This document shows, piece by piece, positions 8,154 through 17,583 of a DNA stretch of 64,000 nucleotides (the stretch's first letter is position 1; the number at the start of each line of letters is the position of its first letter). Made by a program: the position numbers and the translations under genes. Under the pieces are notes generated by a model. The model was not told the origin of the DNA. It did not search any database and saw nothing but the letters and a program-made list of their open reading frames with translations. Location: NCBI GenBank assembly GCA_943787785.1, contig CALSNT010000016.1, positions 1 to 64,000 of the forward strand, in the 5' to 3' direction. Origin of the DNA: an uncultured Paracoccaceae bacterium. GTDB taxonomy: Bacteria > Pseudomonadota > Alphaproteobacteria > Rhodobacterales > Rhodobacteraceae.

Positions 8154-10399
8154 CCGTTCGGTACACTCCGCAGCCATTCCATCACCGCACCGCGCACCGA
8201 CTGGCTGCCATCCGCCCGGGCCGCATTGATGACATCTCGCGCCGCGCCCAATTCCACCCGGCGCAGCAGGCTTTTGACCGGGCCGATGGATGCAGGACGC
8301 ATCGACAGGCTGCGCAGGCCCATGGCGGCGAAACACAGCGCCTCGACTGGGCGGCCTGCGTCTTCGCCGCAGAAACTGACCGGGGTGCCGACTTCGCTGC
8401 ACCGCGCGACGATTTGCTCGATGAACGACAGAAAGCTGACGTTCAGCGTGTCGTAACGGCGGCGCACGCGCTCGTTCTCGCGGTCTGCTGCGAAGAAGAA
8501 CTGCTTGAGGTCGTTGCCCCCAATCGAAATGAAATCGGCCATTTCGAAGAATTGTCTCGGGGCGAAGGCGAGGCTGGGGGTTTCCAGCATTGCGCCGATC
8601 TTGACTTCGGAGGGCACCGCGTGGCCCATCTTTCCTTCATAGTCGATGATTGCCAGCAAGCGCTCGCGCGCCTCGCGAAATTCCTCGAACTGAGCGATGA
8701 AGGGGAACATCACCGTCAGCGGCCGCCCGTTCGCAGCCCGGATCAATGCCTGCAACTGCATCCGCATGATGCCTGGTTTATCGAGGCCGACCCGGATCGC
8801 GCGCCAGCCCATCGCCGGGTTCGGCTCGTCCTGGGGTTTCATGTAGGGCAGCACCTTGTCGGACCCGATGTCGAGCGTGCGGAAGGTCACAGGACGCCCT
8901 CCGGCGGCGTCCAGCACGCGGGTGTACATCGCCGCCAGTTCTCCGCGACGGGGCACGGTATTGCGCGTCAGGAATTGCAGCTCGGTACGGAACAGGCCAA
9001 CGCCTTCGGCGCCTGATCCGACCAGTGAAGGCAGGTCCGCCATCAGACCGGCGTTCATGAACATCTCGATTTTTTCGCCGTCTTTGGTTTCGGCGGGCAG
9101 ATCGCGCAGACCGGCATAGCGTTCCTGCGCCTTGGTCTGCATGGCGATTTTGTCTCGGAATGCGGTGGTCACCGTTTCTTCGGGGCGCAGATGAACCAGC
9201 CCCTGATCGCCGTCGACCAGAATGGAATCGCCGTTCAATGCCTCGGTTGTCACACCGCGCGCGTTGATCACCAAGGGAATCGCCCAGGCGCGGGCGACAA
9301 TGGAGGCGTGGCTGCCGACGCTGCCTTGTTCCAGCACGATGCCCTTCAGGCTGCGCCCGTAGTCGAGCAGGTCGCCGGGGCCAATGTTGCGCGCCACAAG
9401 AATGGGGCGGTCCGGCATGTCGGCGCCGGTTTGGCTGCCTTGACCGGTCAGAATGCGCAGCAGGCGGTTGGACAGATCGTCAAGATCATGCAGACGTTCG
9501 CGCAGATAGGCATCTGCCACCTGACCCATGCGGGTGCGGGCACTGGATTGTTCCTTCTCGACTGCCGCCTCGGCCGATAGCCCGCGCGAGATATCCTCCT
9601 GCATCCGCCGCATCCAGCTGCGCGAATTGGCGAACATCCGGTAGGCTTCCATAACCTCGCGCTGATCTTTTTCGGCGGGGGCGACGTGTCCCAGCATCTC
9701 GTTCACCGACAGGCGCAGCGTATCAACGGCAGCATTCAGACGTTCAAATTCGGCATGAGGGTCGTCGGCGATAGGGTTCACGACGACGACGCGCGGTTCG
9801 TGCAGCCAGACCTGACCTTCGGCGGCGCCTTCCTGCCCGGTCATTCCGCGGAACAGGACGGGTTGTTTGTGGCGCGCGCTGAGCGCTGCCCCTTCGCCAG
9901 CAAATGCGCCCAGTTCGGTCATCTCTGCCAGGACCATGGCGACGACTTCGAGCGCATAGAGCTCGTCTTCGGAAAACTCTCGCGCGGTCTTCGACTGGAC
10001 GACCAGCACGCCCAGCTTTTCACCAAGGCGCTGGATCGGAACTCCGAGGAAGCTGCTGTAAATCTCCTCGCCGGTTTCGGGCATGAAGCGGAAACCGCGC
10101 GCCGAGGGCGCATCGGCGGTGTTGATCGGACTGCCTTTCTGGGCAACGCGTCCGACCAGTCCTTCGCCGATACGCATCCGGGTCTGGTGCACCGCCTCGG
10201 CTTTCAGACCTTCGCTGGCACAGAGTTCCAGCGTTTCGGCGTCGCGGAACAGGTAGATCGAGCACACCTCGGTCTGCATCGACTCGGCGACCAGATCGAC
10301 GACCTTGTCGAGGCGTTCCTGACCCGCAGCCTCGCTGGCCAGCGCCTCACGAAGTCGGCCCAGCAGCTTTCGGCTTTCGCTTTCGGTGGTCTCGCTCAT
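8150..10399 (-). CDS. ptsP: Phosphoenolpyruvate-protein phosphotransferase PtsP (enzyme I-Ntr)
   Basis: PtsP takes phosphate from PEP and passes it to the NPr protein in the nitrogen-type PTS, a regulatory cascade. The 749-residue product has an N-terminal GAF sensor domain (about residues 20-165), then the enzyme I N-domain with the phosphorylatable His364 in VGSHASIVARAWAIPLV. The C-terminal PEP-binding barrel follows, with GVGLFRTELQFL, ISIGGNDLKQFFF and SFCGEDAGR, whose cysteine is the expected acid-base residue. It lies 23 bp downstream of lysC, an arrangement frequent in this order, so the two are probably cotranscribed. Confidence 0.95.
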   Translation of the reverse strand: MSETTESESRKLLGRLREALASEAAGQERLDKVVDLVAESMQTEVCSIYLFRDAETLELCASEGLKAEAVHQTRMRIGEGLVGRVAQKGSPINTADAPSARGFRFMPETGEEIYSSFLGVPIQRLGEKLGVLVVQSKTAREFSEDELYALEVVAMVLAEMTELGAFAGEGAALSARHKQPVLFRGMTGQEGAAEGQVWLHEPRVVVVNPIADDPHAEFERLNAAVDTLRLSVNEMLGHVAPAEKDQREVMEAYRMFANSRSWMRRMQEDISRGLSAEAAVEKEQSSARTRMGQVADAYLRERLHDLDDLSNRLLRILTGQGSQTGADMPDRPILVARNIGPGDLLDYGRSLKGIVLEQGSVGSHASIVARAWAIPLVINARGVTTEALNGDSILVDGDQGLVHLRPEETVTTAFRDKIAMQTKAQERYAGLRDLPAETKDGEKIEMFMNAGLMADLPSLVGSGAEGVGLFRTELQFLTRNTVPRRGELAAMYTRVLDAAGGRPVTFRTLDIGSDKVLPYMKPQDEPNPAMGWRAIRVGLDKPGIMRMQLQALIRAANGRPLTVMFPFIAQFEEFREARERLLAIIDYEGKMGHAVPSEVKIGAMLETPSLAFAPRQFFEMADFISIGGNDLKQFFFAADRENERVRRRYDTLNVSFLSFIEQIVARCSEVGTPVSFCGEDAGRPVEALCFAAMGLRSLSMRPASIGPVKSLLRRVELGAARDVINAARADGSQSVRGAVMEWLRSVPNG

Positions 10400-10422
10400 C
10401 CGTCCCCCAGTGGTCGGGGGTG

Positions 10423-11661
10423 TCAGGCCGCCCGCTCCAGTCCGAAGACATCATGCAGTGCCTGCACGGCGAGTTCCATGTATTTTCGGTCGATCAGAAC
10501 TGAGACCTTGATCTCGGAGGTAGTGATGACCTTGATATTGATGCCTTCATCGGAAAGCGCCTTGAACATCTGGGCTGCAACGCCCGCATGGCTGCGCATG
10601 CCGATGCCGACGATCGAGACCTTGGCAACGCCTTCATCCGCGACCAGATCGTGATAGTTGATATGGCCCGCGTCCTTGGCGGCCTGAACGGCGGCTTCGG
10701 CGCGGGTCACCTCATCCACGGGGCAGGAGAACGTCATGTCGGTGCGCCCTTCTTCTGAGATGTTCTGCACGATCATGTCGACGTTTACGCCCGCCTCGGA
10801 CAGCGGTCCGAAAATGGCGGCGGCGATACCGGGGCGGTCGGCGACCGAGATCAGGGTGACCTTCGCTTCGTCACGGGAATAGGCCACTCCGGCCACGACA
10901 TTGCTTTCCACGATATCCTCCTCGGCACAGACCAGCGTGCCTGCGTTTTCATCGTTATCTTCGAAGCTTGACAGAACTCTTAACTTTACCTTGTAACGCA
11001 TTGCCAGCTCGACACTTCTTGTCTGCAATACTTTCGCACCCAGGCTGGCGAGTTCCAGCATTTCCTCGAACGCAATACGATCCAGCTTGCGCGCTTTGCG
11101 CACGATCCGCGGGTCGGTGGTGTAGACCCCGTCAACATCGGTGTAGATGTCGCAGCGGTCGGCCCCGAATGCGGCGGCGAAGGCCACGGCTGTAGTGTCT
11201 GACCCGCCGCGCCCCAAGGTGGTGACACGGCCATCATCGCCGATCCCCTGAAATCCCGCGACAACAGCGACTTTCATCCCATCGTTGAACTTCTCAGTGA
11301 GGTTATCTGTCGGGATATCCACGATCCGCGCCGCACCATGGGCGGACGTGGTTTTCAGCGGCACCTGCCAGCCTTGCCAAGATCGCGCAGGTACGTCCAT
11401 TTCCTGCAGGGTCAGCGCCATCAGGCCGGCAGTCACCTGTTCACCAGAACTGACTACGGCGTCATATTCGCGGGCATCGAACATAGGTGCCGTCTCGCGT
11501 ACCCAGCCGACCAACTCATTGGTTTTGCCCGACATTGCCGAGACGATGACAATCACGTCATAGCCATTGGCCACTTCGCGCCCGACGCGCTTGGCAGCCC
11601 GGCGTATCCGGTCCAGCGTGGCCACCGAAGTGCCACCGAATTTCATCACCAGTAGGGGCAT
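10423..11661 (-). CDS. lysC: Aspartate kinase
   Basis: LysC phosphorylates aspartate, the first step to lysine, threonine, methionine and diaminopimelate. The 412-residue product opens with PLLVMKFGGTSVA, the ATP and aspartate-binding signature. It then shows TTLGRGGSDTTAVA, and ends in two ACT-type regulatory domains (for example VSIVGIGMRSHAGVAAQMF). Feedback control by lysine and/or threonine is expected from the ACT pair. The start at 11661 gives the standard N-terminus; a longer in-frame start at 11688 would add nine residues with no family support. Transcription continues into ptsP. Confidence 0.95.
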   Translation of the reverse strand: MPLLVMKFGGTSVATLDRIRRAAKRVGREVANGYDVIVIVSAMSGKTNELVGWVRETAPMFDAREYDAVVSSGEQVTAGLMALTLQEMDVPARSWQGWQVPLKTTSAHGAARIVDIPTDNLTEKFNDGMKVAVVAGFQGIGDDGRVTTLGRGGSDTTAVAFAAAFGADRCDIYTDVDGVYTTDPRIVRKARKLDRIAFEEMLELASLGAKVLQTRSVELAMRYKVKLRVLSSFEDNDENAGTLVCAEEDIVESNVVAGVAYSRDEAKVTLISVADRPGIAAAIFGPLSEAGVNVDMIVQNISEEGRTDMTFSCPVDEVTRAEAAVQAAKDAGHINYHDLVADEGVAKVSIVGIGMRSHAGVAAQMFKALSDEGINIKVITTSEIKVSVLIDRKYMELAVQALHDVFGLERAA

Positions 11662-11749
11662 GGGTCCGCCTGCGAGAAGTCCGCGCACGTCTTAGGGTTC
11701 GGGAGGGGTAAGGGCAAGGGTGGGGGATCACTTCCGCCCAGCTTGCGTC

Positions 11750-12397
11750 TTAGAATGGGATCGGCGACCCGTCATAGGCCTCAAAAACGCCCGAGGTCTG
11801 CAACGAAAGCGCCTCGAACCGCGCCACCAATCCATGTGCCGAGGCTTCCTGCGTAACATTTGCCCCGCCGCCGCCCATATCGGTTTGCACCCAGCCGGGA
11901 TGATAGATGCCGACCGCCACGCCGCGCGGACGCAGATCAACGGCAAGATTACGCCCCAGATTCAACACGGCGGCCTTCGAGGCGCGGTAGATATATGACC
12001 CGCCCGGCGCTTGCGCATCGCTGGCCATCACGCTGGAAATGATCGCGATCTTGCCGCGCGCAGCCTGCAGGTTTGGCAGCAGAGTCTGGATGGTCGCGAA
12101 AACTCCGGTCACATTGACCGCGAATGTCTGCGCCCAACACTCGGCGGGATAGCCGGTGTCCAGATTAGCGCCCTTGTCGAGGTAGACGCCCGAGTTGCAC
12201 ACCAGCAAGTCCAGCGGCGCGCTATCCAGATGCGCGGCAAGACCTGCGACCGAGGCCGGGTCGGTAACGTCTAACACGCAGCCGCCTTCGGGGGCGTTCC
12301 CGCGCGCGGTGCCGATCACGGGTTGCCCATCCGCGCTGTACTGCTTGGTGAGGGCCGCACCGATACCGCGGTTTGTGCCCGTAATCAGAATCTTCAT
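11750..12397 (-). CDS. Short-chain dehydrogenase/reductase
   Basis: The 215-residue protein begins MKILITGTNRGIG, a classical SDR NAD(P)-binding glycine motif. It has the NSG segment at about residue 70, and a catalytic serine in IISSV followed by the YRASK Tyr-Lys pair. It resembles the small C-factor-like SDR subgroup. No substrate can be assigned. Its start overlaps the stop of the DUF1178 gene by one base (TGATG), indicating translational coupling. It is 88 bp upstream of lysC on the same strand. Confidence 0.88.
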   Translation of the reverse strand: MKILITGTNRGIGAALTKQYSADGQPVIGTARGNAPEGGCVLDVTDPASVAGLAAHLDSAPLDLLVCNSGVYLDKGANLDTGYPAECWAQTFAVNVTGVFATIQTLLPNLQAARGKIAIISSVMASDAQAPGGSYIYRASKAAVLNLGRNLAVDLRPRGVAVGIYHPGWVQTDMGGGGANVTQEASAHGLVARFEALSLQTSGVFEAYDGSPIPF

Positions 12398-12834
12398 CAG
12401 TTGGCTTTCCGTGTCGGAATGAAAGGCAGGGGCATCACGGGAACACCATCGTCGTGCAGCGCCTTGGCGTCAGCCAACTTTGCCTCACCCCAGATCGCGC
12501 GGTGGGGGGCGTCGCCGTCGTGCATTGCGCGGGCTTCGGACGCGAAGCCGTTGCCGACGTACTCGGATTCGGCCTCGACCTTGGCCTTCAGCTTGCTCAG
12601 TTCCGCTTCCACCTTGGTATCAGGCTTGGTCAGATCGGGCTTCCCTGCCGGGACAGTCGCCTTGTCGCGCCCGGCACGTACACGCGGGGCCATCAGCGCC
12701 TTGGCGACGTCCTGATCGCCGCAGGATGGGCAGGCGACATGACCGGCCTTGCGCAACGCCTCATAGCCCTCAGCATTGGCGAACCAGCTTTGGAAATCGT
12801 GGCCGTTTCCGCATTTCAGACTGTAGTTGATCAT
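12397..12834 (-). CDS. DUF1178 family protein
   Basis: The 145-residue protein starts MINYSLKCGNGHDFQSWF and contains CPSCG at about residues 36-39. With Cys8 this forms a likely small zinc-ribbon, as usual for DUF1178. The middle is lysine-rich and helical, and the C-terminus has the conserved EARAMHDGDAPHRAIWG block. The family has no established function. It is coupled to the downstream SDR through a one-base overlap. Confidence 0.88.
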   Translation of the reverse strand: MINYSLKCGNGHDFQSWFANAEGYEALRKAGHVACPSCGDQDVAKALMAPRVRAGRDKATVPAGKPDLTKPDTKVEAELSKLKAKVEAESEYVGNGFASEARAMHDGDAPHRAIWGEAKLADAKALHDDGVPVMPLPFIPTRKAN

Positions 12835-12898
12835 CGCGCGTCGGGTTCCACCAATCAGTGATCCAGACTTAGGCCCTGAGGCAGAAAACGCAAGCGCG

Positions 12899-13393
12899 TC
12901 AGGCGACCAGTCGGGCCGGATCGAAGGTCAGCAGGATGCGTTGCAATTCCGGTTCGTGGATTTGCGAGGCCGCTTTCTTGAGTGAAAACCACTTGCGTTT
13001 TCGCGCCTCAACCTCGGGCCAATCGCTGCGGGTTTTCTTGACCTTCATGGGAAAGACCGCGACCGCGCAGGGCAGATCGTCGTCGTCTTCCATGTTCTTG
13101 GTGTAGGTAAACACGCCAAGGCATGTGTCGTTGACCTTGCCTTCTGCGCCGGCTTCTTCCCAGGCTTCTTGCCCGGCAGCCTCGGTCGGGGTCAGCCCGT
13201 CCATCGGCCAGCCCTTCGGGATCACCCAGCGACCGGTCCGGCGAGAGGTGACAAGCAGTACCTGAACGTCATCACGCCGTTTGCGCCAGCAAAGTGCCGC
13301 AAATTGCGTGCGGACATCCCGTTTGCCGGCCGCCGACAGGCGAACGGGGCGGGGTTTGATCTTCGAGACATTCATTTTCTTGCGGGGCTTCAC
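12899..13393 (-). CDS. Nudix hydrolase
   Basis: The 164-residue product contains WVIPKGWPMDGLTP and EAAGQEAWEEAGAEG, a Nudix box of the variant type in which the first acidic residue of the consensus is replaced. The EEAG metal-binding part is intact. Proteins with the PKGWPMDG form are common in alphaproteobacteria and are probable hydrolases of nucleoside or inositol pyrophosphates, but the substrate cannot be read from sequence. The N-terminus is basic (MKPRKKMNVSKIKPRP); a second ATG six codons in is an alternative start. It is followed after 64 bp by the DUF1178 gene. Confidence 0.9.
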   Translation of the reverse strand: MKPRKKMNVSKIKPRPVRLSAAGKRDVRTQFAALCWRKRRDDVQVLLVTSRRTGRWVIPKGWPMDGLTPTEAAGQEAWEEAGAEGKVNDTCLGVFTYTKNMEDDDDLPCAVAVFPMKVKKTRSDWPEVEARKRKWFSLKKAASQIHEPELQRILLTFDPARLVA

Positions 13394-13463
13394 GGCTCGA
13401 CGTTAATGACTGCGTTCTTCTTGTTGTTTTCGAACATTAACATCAGGTTGCCGGAAATGGAAG

Positions 13464-14720
13464 TCACCTTAGGGAAACCTTGAGCAGGTCCGAGATCTCC
13501 TGTGCCGTGCGGCCTTCGTTGCCGGTGAACAGGGCGGCCTTTGCGGTCCTGGCAAAAGCGCGGATGCGTTCAGGATCGGCAAGCGTTTGGAAGGCAATCG
13601 CGAGGTCGTCTGCGCCGATGACGGGCCGTGCAGCCTGGGTCGTTTCGAGGGCCGCGAAGGCTTCGCGCTGGTTGCTGACGTATGGTCCGTGGGCGATGGC
13701 GCTGCCTTCCAGGGCGGGTTCGAATGGCGTGTGGCCGCCGTGATCGGCGAGGGTTCCGCCCACGAATGTTAGCCCGGAAAGACGATACCAGGCGGTCATT
13801 TCCCCCATCTTATCAGCTAGATAAATCGGCACCAGCGGGCCAGGCAGGTTGCCGGAGGAGCGGCGGGTGAAGTCCATTCCGCTTGCCTCGATCAGCGCAG
13901 CCACCTCGTCGGCGCGGCGCGGGTGGCGCGGGGCGAGGATCAGTCGCAGCCCGGGCAGGCGGGTGCGGGCGCGGGCGAAGGCGGCAAGTACGATCTCCTC
14001 CTCTCCGGGATGGGTCGAGGCGGCGAGGACTGTGCGGTCGCGGCGGAAAATCGTGCTGAGTTCTGCGAAATCGGCAGGCAAAGGAGCTGGGCGGACCGAG
14101 GCCTTGAGGTTCTCGACAGGCCCGATCCGATCCGGGTCGACGCCCAGGTCGATGAAGCGCAGGCCGGATTGTGCGTCCTGTGGGTACACCCGGTCCATCG
14201 CACCGAAGACGCGGCGCGCCAGCTTTGGCGCACGACCTTTCCATCCCGTGTGGCTGGCTTCCGATAAGCGCGCGCCGACAAACCAACAGGGGGCGCCCGC
14301 TGCGCGGCAGGTCAGAATGCGGTTCGGCCAGGCCTCGTTTTCCACTGTAACATGGGCGACTGGCTGCCAGCGGCGCAGCAGGGCGCGGATCGCCGGGGCG
14401 ATATCGTAGGGGGCGAGGCGTACGGATACGCGGTTGATGTTCCAGCTTCGCGCAAGATCGTAACCTGTTGGAGTATGGGCGGTTATCAGAATATAAAGGT
14501 TGGGATGATCGGCCAGAAGCTGCTCGATCAGGGCGCGGGCCGAAGTCAGCTCTCCGTTGCTGGCACCGTGCAGCCAGAGGACGGGACCGGAAGCGTCGGA
14601 GCGGGCGCACCCGAATCGCTGGAACAGTGCACCGCGGCGGCGATAGCGGGGGTTGAACAGGGTGTTCGCGGCCAGAAACGGCGCGGCGAGCAGGGTGGCG
14701 ATGCGGTAGAGCGTCAGCAC
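13464..14720 (-). CDS. waaA: 3-deoxy-D-manno-octulosonic acid (KDO) transferase
   Basis: WaaA adds KDO from CMP-KDO to lipid A precursors on the inner face of the inner membrane. The 418-residue product begins with a hydrophobic anchor (YRIATLLAAPFLAANTLF), then the N-terminal glycosyltransferase lobe with LWLHGASNGEL. The C-terminal lobe carries LILAPRHPRRADEV, LTFVGGTLADHGGHTPFEPA and a C-terminal EISDLL helix, as in the GT30 family. It is the last gene of the kdsD-kdsB-kdsA-waaA operon and starts two bases after the kdsA stop. Confidence 0.94.
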   Translation of the reverse strand: MLTLYRIATLLAAPFLAANTLFNPRYRRRGALFQRFGCARSDASGPVLWLHGASNGELTSARALIEQLLADHPNLYILITAHTPTGYDLARSWNINRVSVRLAPYDIAPAIRALLRRWQPVAHVTVENEAWPNRILTCRAAGAPCWFVGARLSEASHTGWKGRAPKLARRVFGAMDRVYPQDAQSGLRFIDLGVDPDRIGPVENLKASVRPAPLPADFAELSTIFRRDRTVLAASTHPGEEEIVLAAFARARTRLPGLRLILAPRHPRRADEVAALIEASGMDFTRRSSGNLPGPLVPIYLADKMGEMTAWYRLSGLTFVGGTLADHGGHTPFEPALEGSAIAHGPYVSNQREAFAALETTQAARPVIGADDLAIAFQTLADPERIRAFARTAKAALFTGNEGRTAQEISDLLKVSLR

Positions 14721-14722
14721 GC

Positions 14723-15547
14723 TCAGGCGGCGGCGGCTTCGATGGCGCGCAGGGTCTTCAGCAGCGCCCCCAGGTCATCCACCCGCAGCATGTTCGGACC
14801 GTCCGACGGCGCATTGTCCGGATCTTCGTGAGTCTCGATGAACAGCGCCGCACAGCCGACCGCGACAGCGGCGCGCGCAAGCGGCGGGACCATGGTCCGG
14901 TCACCGCCTGACGACAGGCCCTTGGCGCCGGGCTGAGCCACCGAGTGCGTCGCATCAAACACCACCGGCCAACCGGTCTCTGCCATTTGAGGTAATGCAC
15001 GAAAATCGCTGACCAAGGTGTTGTAACCAAAAGAGGTCCCGCGTTCCGTAAGAAGAATCCTTTTATTCCCGGTCGACGCAACTTTTTCGGCGGTGTTGCC
15101 CATATCCCAGGGGGCCATGAACTGACCCTTCTTGATGTTTACTGCCGCCCCGGACTCACCGGCGGCGACCAGCAGATCGGTCTGGCGGCACAGAAAGGCG
15201 GGGATTTGCAGGACATCGACGTATTGCGCCGCCAGCGCGCATTGCTCAGGGGCATGAACGTCCGTCAGGACGGGGCAACCGAAGCGCTGTTTGACCTCGG
15301 CGAGGATTTCCAGCCCGGCGTCGATTCCGACACCGCGGCGAGTGGTGATCGAAGACCTATTCGCCTTGTCGAAGGACGACTTGAAGATCACCGGCACATC
15401 CGCCTCGCTGGCGGCGTCCAGCACCCGTTCGGCCATCATCATCGCGTGTTCGCGGCTTTCCAGCTGGCAGGGACCGGCGATCAAGGCGAAGGGAAGGTCC
15501 TTCGCAATTTCTATTTCGCCTATCTTAACAGTTACTTGGTCGGTCAT
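14723..15547 (-). CDS. kdsA: 3-deoxy-8-phosphooctulonate synthase (KDO-8-P synthase)
   Basis: KdsA condenses PEP with arabinose-5-phosphate to KDO-8-phosphate. The 274-residue product has [65 protein letters not shown] and [13 protein letters not shown], the conserved blocks of the family. The start at 15547 overlaps the kdsB stop in an ATGA motif, which fixes it. The frame is open 27 codons further upstream but inside kdsB. Confidence 0.97.
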   Translation of the reverse strand: MTDQVTVKIGEIEIAKDLPFALIAGPCQLESREHAMMMAERVLDAASEADVPVIFKSSFDKANRSSITTRRGVGIDAGLEILAEVKQRFGCPVLTDVHAPEQCALAAQYVDVLQIPAFLCRQTDLLVAAGESGAAVNIKKGQFMAPWDMGNTAEKVASTGNKRILLTERGTSFGYNTLVSDFRALPQMAETGWPVVFDATHSVAQPGAKGLSSGGDRTMVPPLARAAVAVGCAALFIETHEDPDNAPSDGPNMLRVDDLGALLKTLRAIEAAAA

Positions 15548-16311
15548 AGCACAGCCTCTATCCGCTCGATATCGACGGGGTTGTTGAGTTCCCAGAACAC
15601 GCGGCCCTTGGCCTCGACCTTTACACAAAGCACCGGTTCGCCCTGTTCGAGGAAGCGGAGTTGCTCCAGGCCCTCGGTCTTTTCCAGCGGGCCCTCTGGC
15701 CAGCTCGCGTACCGTTCCAGCGCTTCCGAGCGATAGGCGTAGAGGCCGACGTGATGGTAAACCGGTACATCAGGATTGGCCGCGAAAGGGATAACTTCCT
15801 TAGAGAAATATATACCTCGCATGTCCGCTCCGAACACCGCCGTCGTCCCACCAACGCGATCCGCTTTGCGGTCATCACGCAGGTTTTTCAGCGCGTCGGG
15901 ATCCGTCAGCAACACCGGAGTCGCCATGCCGAATTCCGGGGCGGCTGCCAGCGCGTCGGCCACTTCGGTCACGAACCACGGTGGGGTCAACGGCGCATCG
16001 CCCTGCAAATTCACAATAATCTCCGGGCGTTCGGACAGCATCGAAACCGCTTCGGCGCAGCGCTCGGTGCCGTTCCGGCAAGCGCTGGAGGTCATCAGAA
16101 CCTGCCCGCCGAAGCCCTCGACTGCCTCTGCAATCCGGTCGTCATCGGTGGCAACCCAGACCTGTTCGGGCGGAGCGGCTGCGCAGCCAGCCTCCCACGC
16201 GCGTTGGACCAGCGATTTGGCCACACCATCGGGGCCGCGAAGTTCAACCAGTGGCTTGCCGGGGAAACGGCTGCTTTCATAGCGCGCCGGAATAATGACC
16301 GCGCGGCTCAT
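15544..16311 (-). CDS. kdsB: CMP-KDO synthetase (3-deoxy-manno-octulosonate cytidylyltransferase)
   Basis: KdsB activates KDO with CTP to CMP-KDO. The 255-residue protein begins [20 protein letters not shown], the nucleotidyltransferase loop. It shows [29 protein letters not shown] and the C-terminal [12 protein letters not shown]. It overlaps the upstream kdsD stop and the downstream kdsA start by four bases each, so the operon is tightly coupled. Confidence 0.96.
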   Translation of the reverse strand: MSRAVIIPARYESSRFPGKPLVELRGPDGVAKSLVQRAWEAGCAAAPPEQVWVATDDDRIAEAVEGFGGQVLMTSSACRNGTERCAEAVSMLSERPEIIVNLQGDAPLTPPWFVTEVADALAAAPEFGMATPVLLTDPDALKNLRDDRKADRVGGTTAVFGADMRGIYFSKEVIPFAANPDVPVYHHVGLYAYRSEALERYASWPEGPLEKTEGLEQLRFLEQGEPVLCVKVEAKGRVFWELNNPVDIERIEAVL

Positions 16312-17288
16312 CCGCCGATCCCCAGCCGCAGGCAGTCGTGGATGTGGACGAGGCCCAGCAGATGCCCACCCTCGTCAGCGACCAGCACCGAGGTGATCTT
16401 GCGATCCGTCATCAGCACCATGACATCATCGGCGGTGGTCGTCGGCGGAATGGTGATCGGCGTTTTCGAGGCGACGCCATCGGCCCGATTGTCCCACAGA
16501 TTGTCGATCCTACGGCGCATGTCGCCGTCGGTAATGATCCCCAGAATCCGATCTTCTGCGTCCGTCAGAATCGCCACGCCGAGCGATTTCTGCGATATTT
16601 CAACGACGACCTCGGCCATCGGCGCATCGGGTGACACGCGCGGCAATGCCGCTCCTTTATGCATGAAATCCGACACTTGTGTCAGTCGTGCGCCCAGTTT
16701 TCCACCGGGGTGATAGCGGCGGAAGTCCTCAGGATGGGTGCCCAGCATCCGCGTCAGACCGACGGCCAGCGCATCGCCAATCGCCATCGCCACGGTGGTC
16801 GAGGTGGTGGGTGCGAGGCCGATCAGGCAGACCTCTTCCACCGGGCCATAGGCAATCGCAACCTCGGCCGCGCGGCCAAGCGTACTGTTCGCGTTCGCCG
16901 TCAGTGCGATCATCGGCAGGTCGTGCTGGCGGCAGAAGTGGATCATGTCCGACAGCTCTCCGGTCTCGCCGGAGTTGGACAGCAGCAGGACGGCACTGTC
17001 GGGGCGAATGATCCCCATGTCGCCGTGGCTTGCCTCACCCGCGTGGACGTAAACAGCAGGCCGCCCGATGGACGAGAAGGTCGAGGCGATTTTGCGCGCA
17101 ACGTGCCCGGATTTACCGACCCCGGCGACAACAATCGGGCCGGTGACCCGTTGCATTACCGCGAGGGCAGCGGCGAGGTCATCGGCGACCCGGTCGGCCA
17201 CGGCGCGCAGGGTATCCGCCTCGGACAGCATTGCGGCCCGGCACAGATTTGCCAGATCGTCGTCTTCGGTTTTCGGGGCAAGGGCCAT
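16308..17288 (-). CDS. kdsD: Arabinose-5-phosphate isomerase (KpsF/GutQ family)
   Basis: KdsD converts ribulose-5-phosphate to arabinose-5-phosphate, the first KDO precursor. The 326-residue product has an N-terminal SIS domain (GVGKSGHVARKIASTFSSIG, LLLSNSGETGEL) and two CBS domains in the C-terminal 120 residues (GVAILTDAEDRILGIITDGD, SVLVADEGGHLLGLVHIHD). The start at 17288 (MALAPKTEDDDLANL) follows a GGAG; the 19-codon longer frame is not supported. It is the first gene of the KDO operon. The 157 bp upstream separate it from the small leader-peptide genes and contain a 12-bp hairpin. Confidence 0.94.
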   Translation of the reverse strand: MALAPKTEDDDLANLCRAAMLSEADTLRAVADRVADDLAAALAVMQRVTGPIVVAGVGKSGHVARKIASTFSSIGRPAVYVHAGEASHGDMGIIRPDSAVLLLSNSGETGELSDMIHFCRQHDLPMIALTANANSTLGRAAEVAIAYGPVEEVCLIGLAPTTSTTVAMAIGDALAVGLTRMLGTHPEDFRRYHPGGKLGARLTQVSDFMHKGAALPRVSPDAPMAEVVVEISQKSLGVAILTDAEDRILGIITDGDMRRRIDNLWDNRADGVASKTPITIPPTTTADDVMVLMTDRKITSVLVADEGGHLLGLVHIHDCLRLGIGG

Positions 17289-17341
17289 CTGGTCACTCCG
17301 CTGCGCGCTGGTTGCGGATGTAGACGTTGAGGCGGGAAGGG

Positions 17342-17371
17342 GCAACTGCCGGGTTGCGCCCCGGCAGTTGC
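17342..17371. terminator. Perfect 12-bp inverted repeat, possible transcription terminator
   Basis: GCAACTGCCGGG (17342-17353) and its exact reverse complement (17360-17371) are separated by a 6-base loop. The hairpin lies between the stop of the last leader-peptide gene (17446) and the start of kdsD (17288), both read leftward. There is no T-run on either strand, so it may be a Rho-dependent stop, a processing site or an mRNA stabiliser rather than a classical intrinsic terminator. Confidence 0.6.
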
Positions 17372-17445
17372 TGTTTACGAACAGACGTGCCGCTCAGCTA
17401 GGTTGTCCAGTCTCAGGGACAGCCTGTCGTGCCAAGCTTGGCCCT

Positions 17446-17550
17446 TCAATCAATGGATTTCTTGATTTTTCCGCCAGAAATTGGCCCGTTAGTGACCGCT
17501 GACAGGCTGTTGCGACGCAGTATTTCTGGCTTTTCGTATGTTTTTTTCAT
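17446..17550 (-). CDS. Short peptide with lasso-type RiPP-like leader (34 aa)
   Basis: The 34-codon frame starts at ATG 17550 and ends at TGA 17446-17448. Its first 20 residues, MKKTYEKPEILRRNSLSAVT, match those of the neighbouring gene at 17892 and the remnant at about 18096 (shared pattern KK-x-Y-x-KP-x-I/V-x-RR-x-SL-x-AVT). The Y-x-x-P motif and a Thr two residues before a Gly are features of lasso-peptide leaders. The putative core would be GPISGGKIKKSID. It has no Asp or Glu at positions 7-9, so a canonical lasso ring is not possible. No leader-binding protein, protease or cyclase gene is in the window. Upstream GAG is only a weak ribosome-binding site. The function is unknown. Confidence 0.6.
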   Translation of the reverse strand: MKKTYEKPEILRRNSLSAVTNGPISGGKIKKSID

Positions 17551-17583
17551 CGGATTTCTCGAACTCAATTCAGGTCGCTTGTT

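Noticed and set aside
9686-10654. 322-codon plus-strand frame opposite ptsP and lysC
   Set aside because: It runs antisense across two genuine genes; long antisense frames are common at this GC content.
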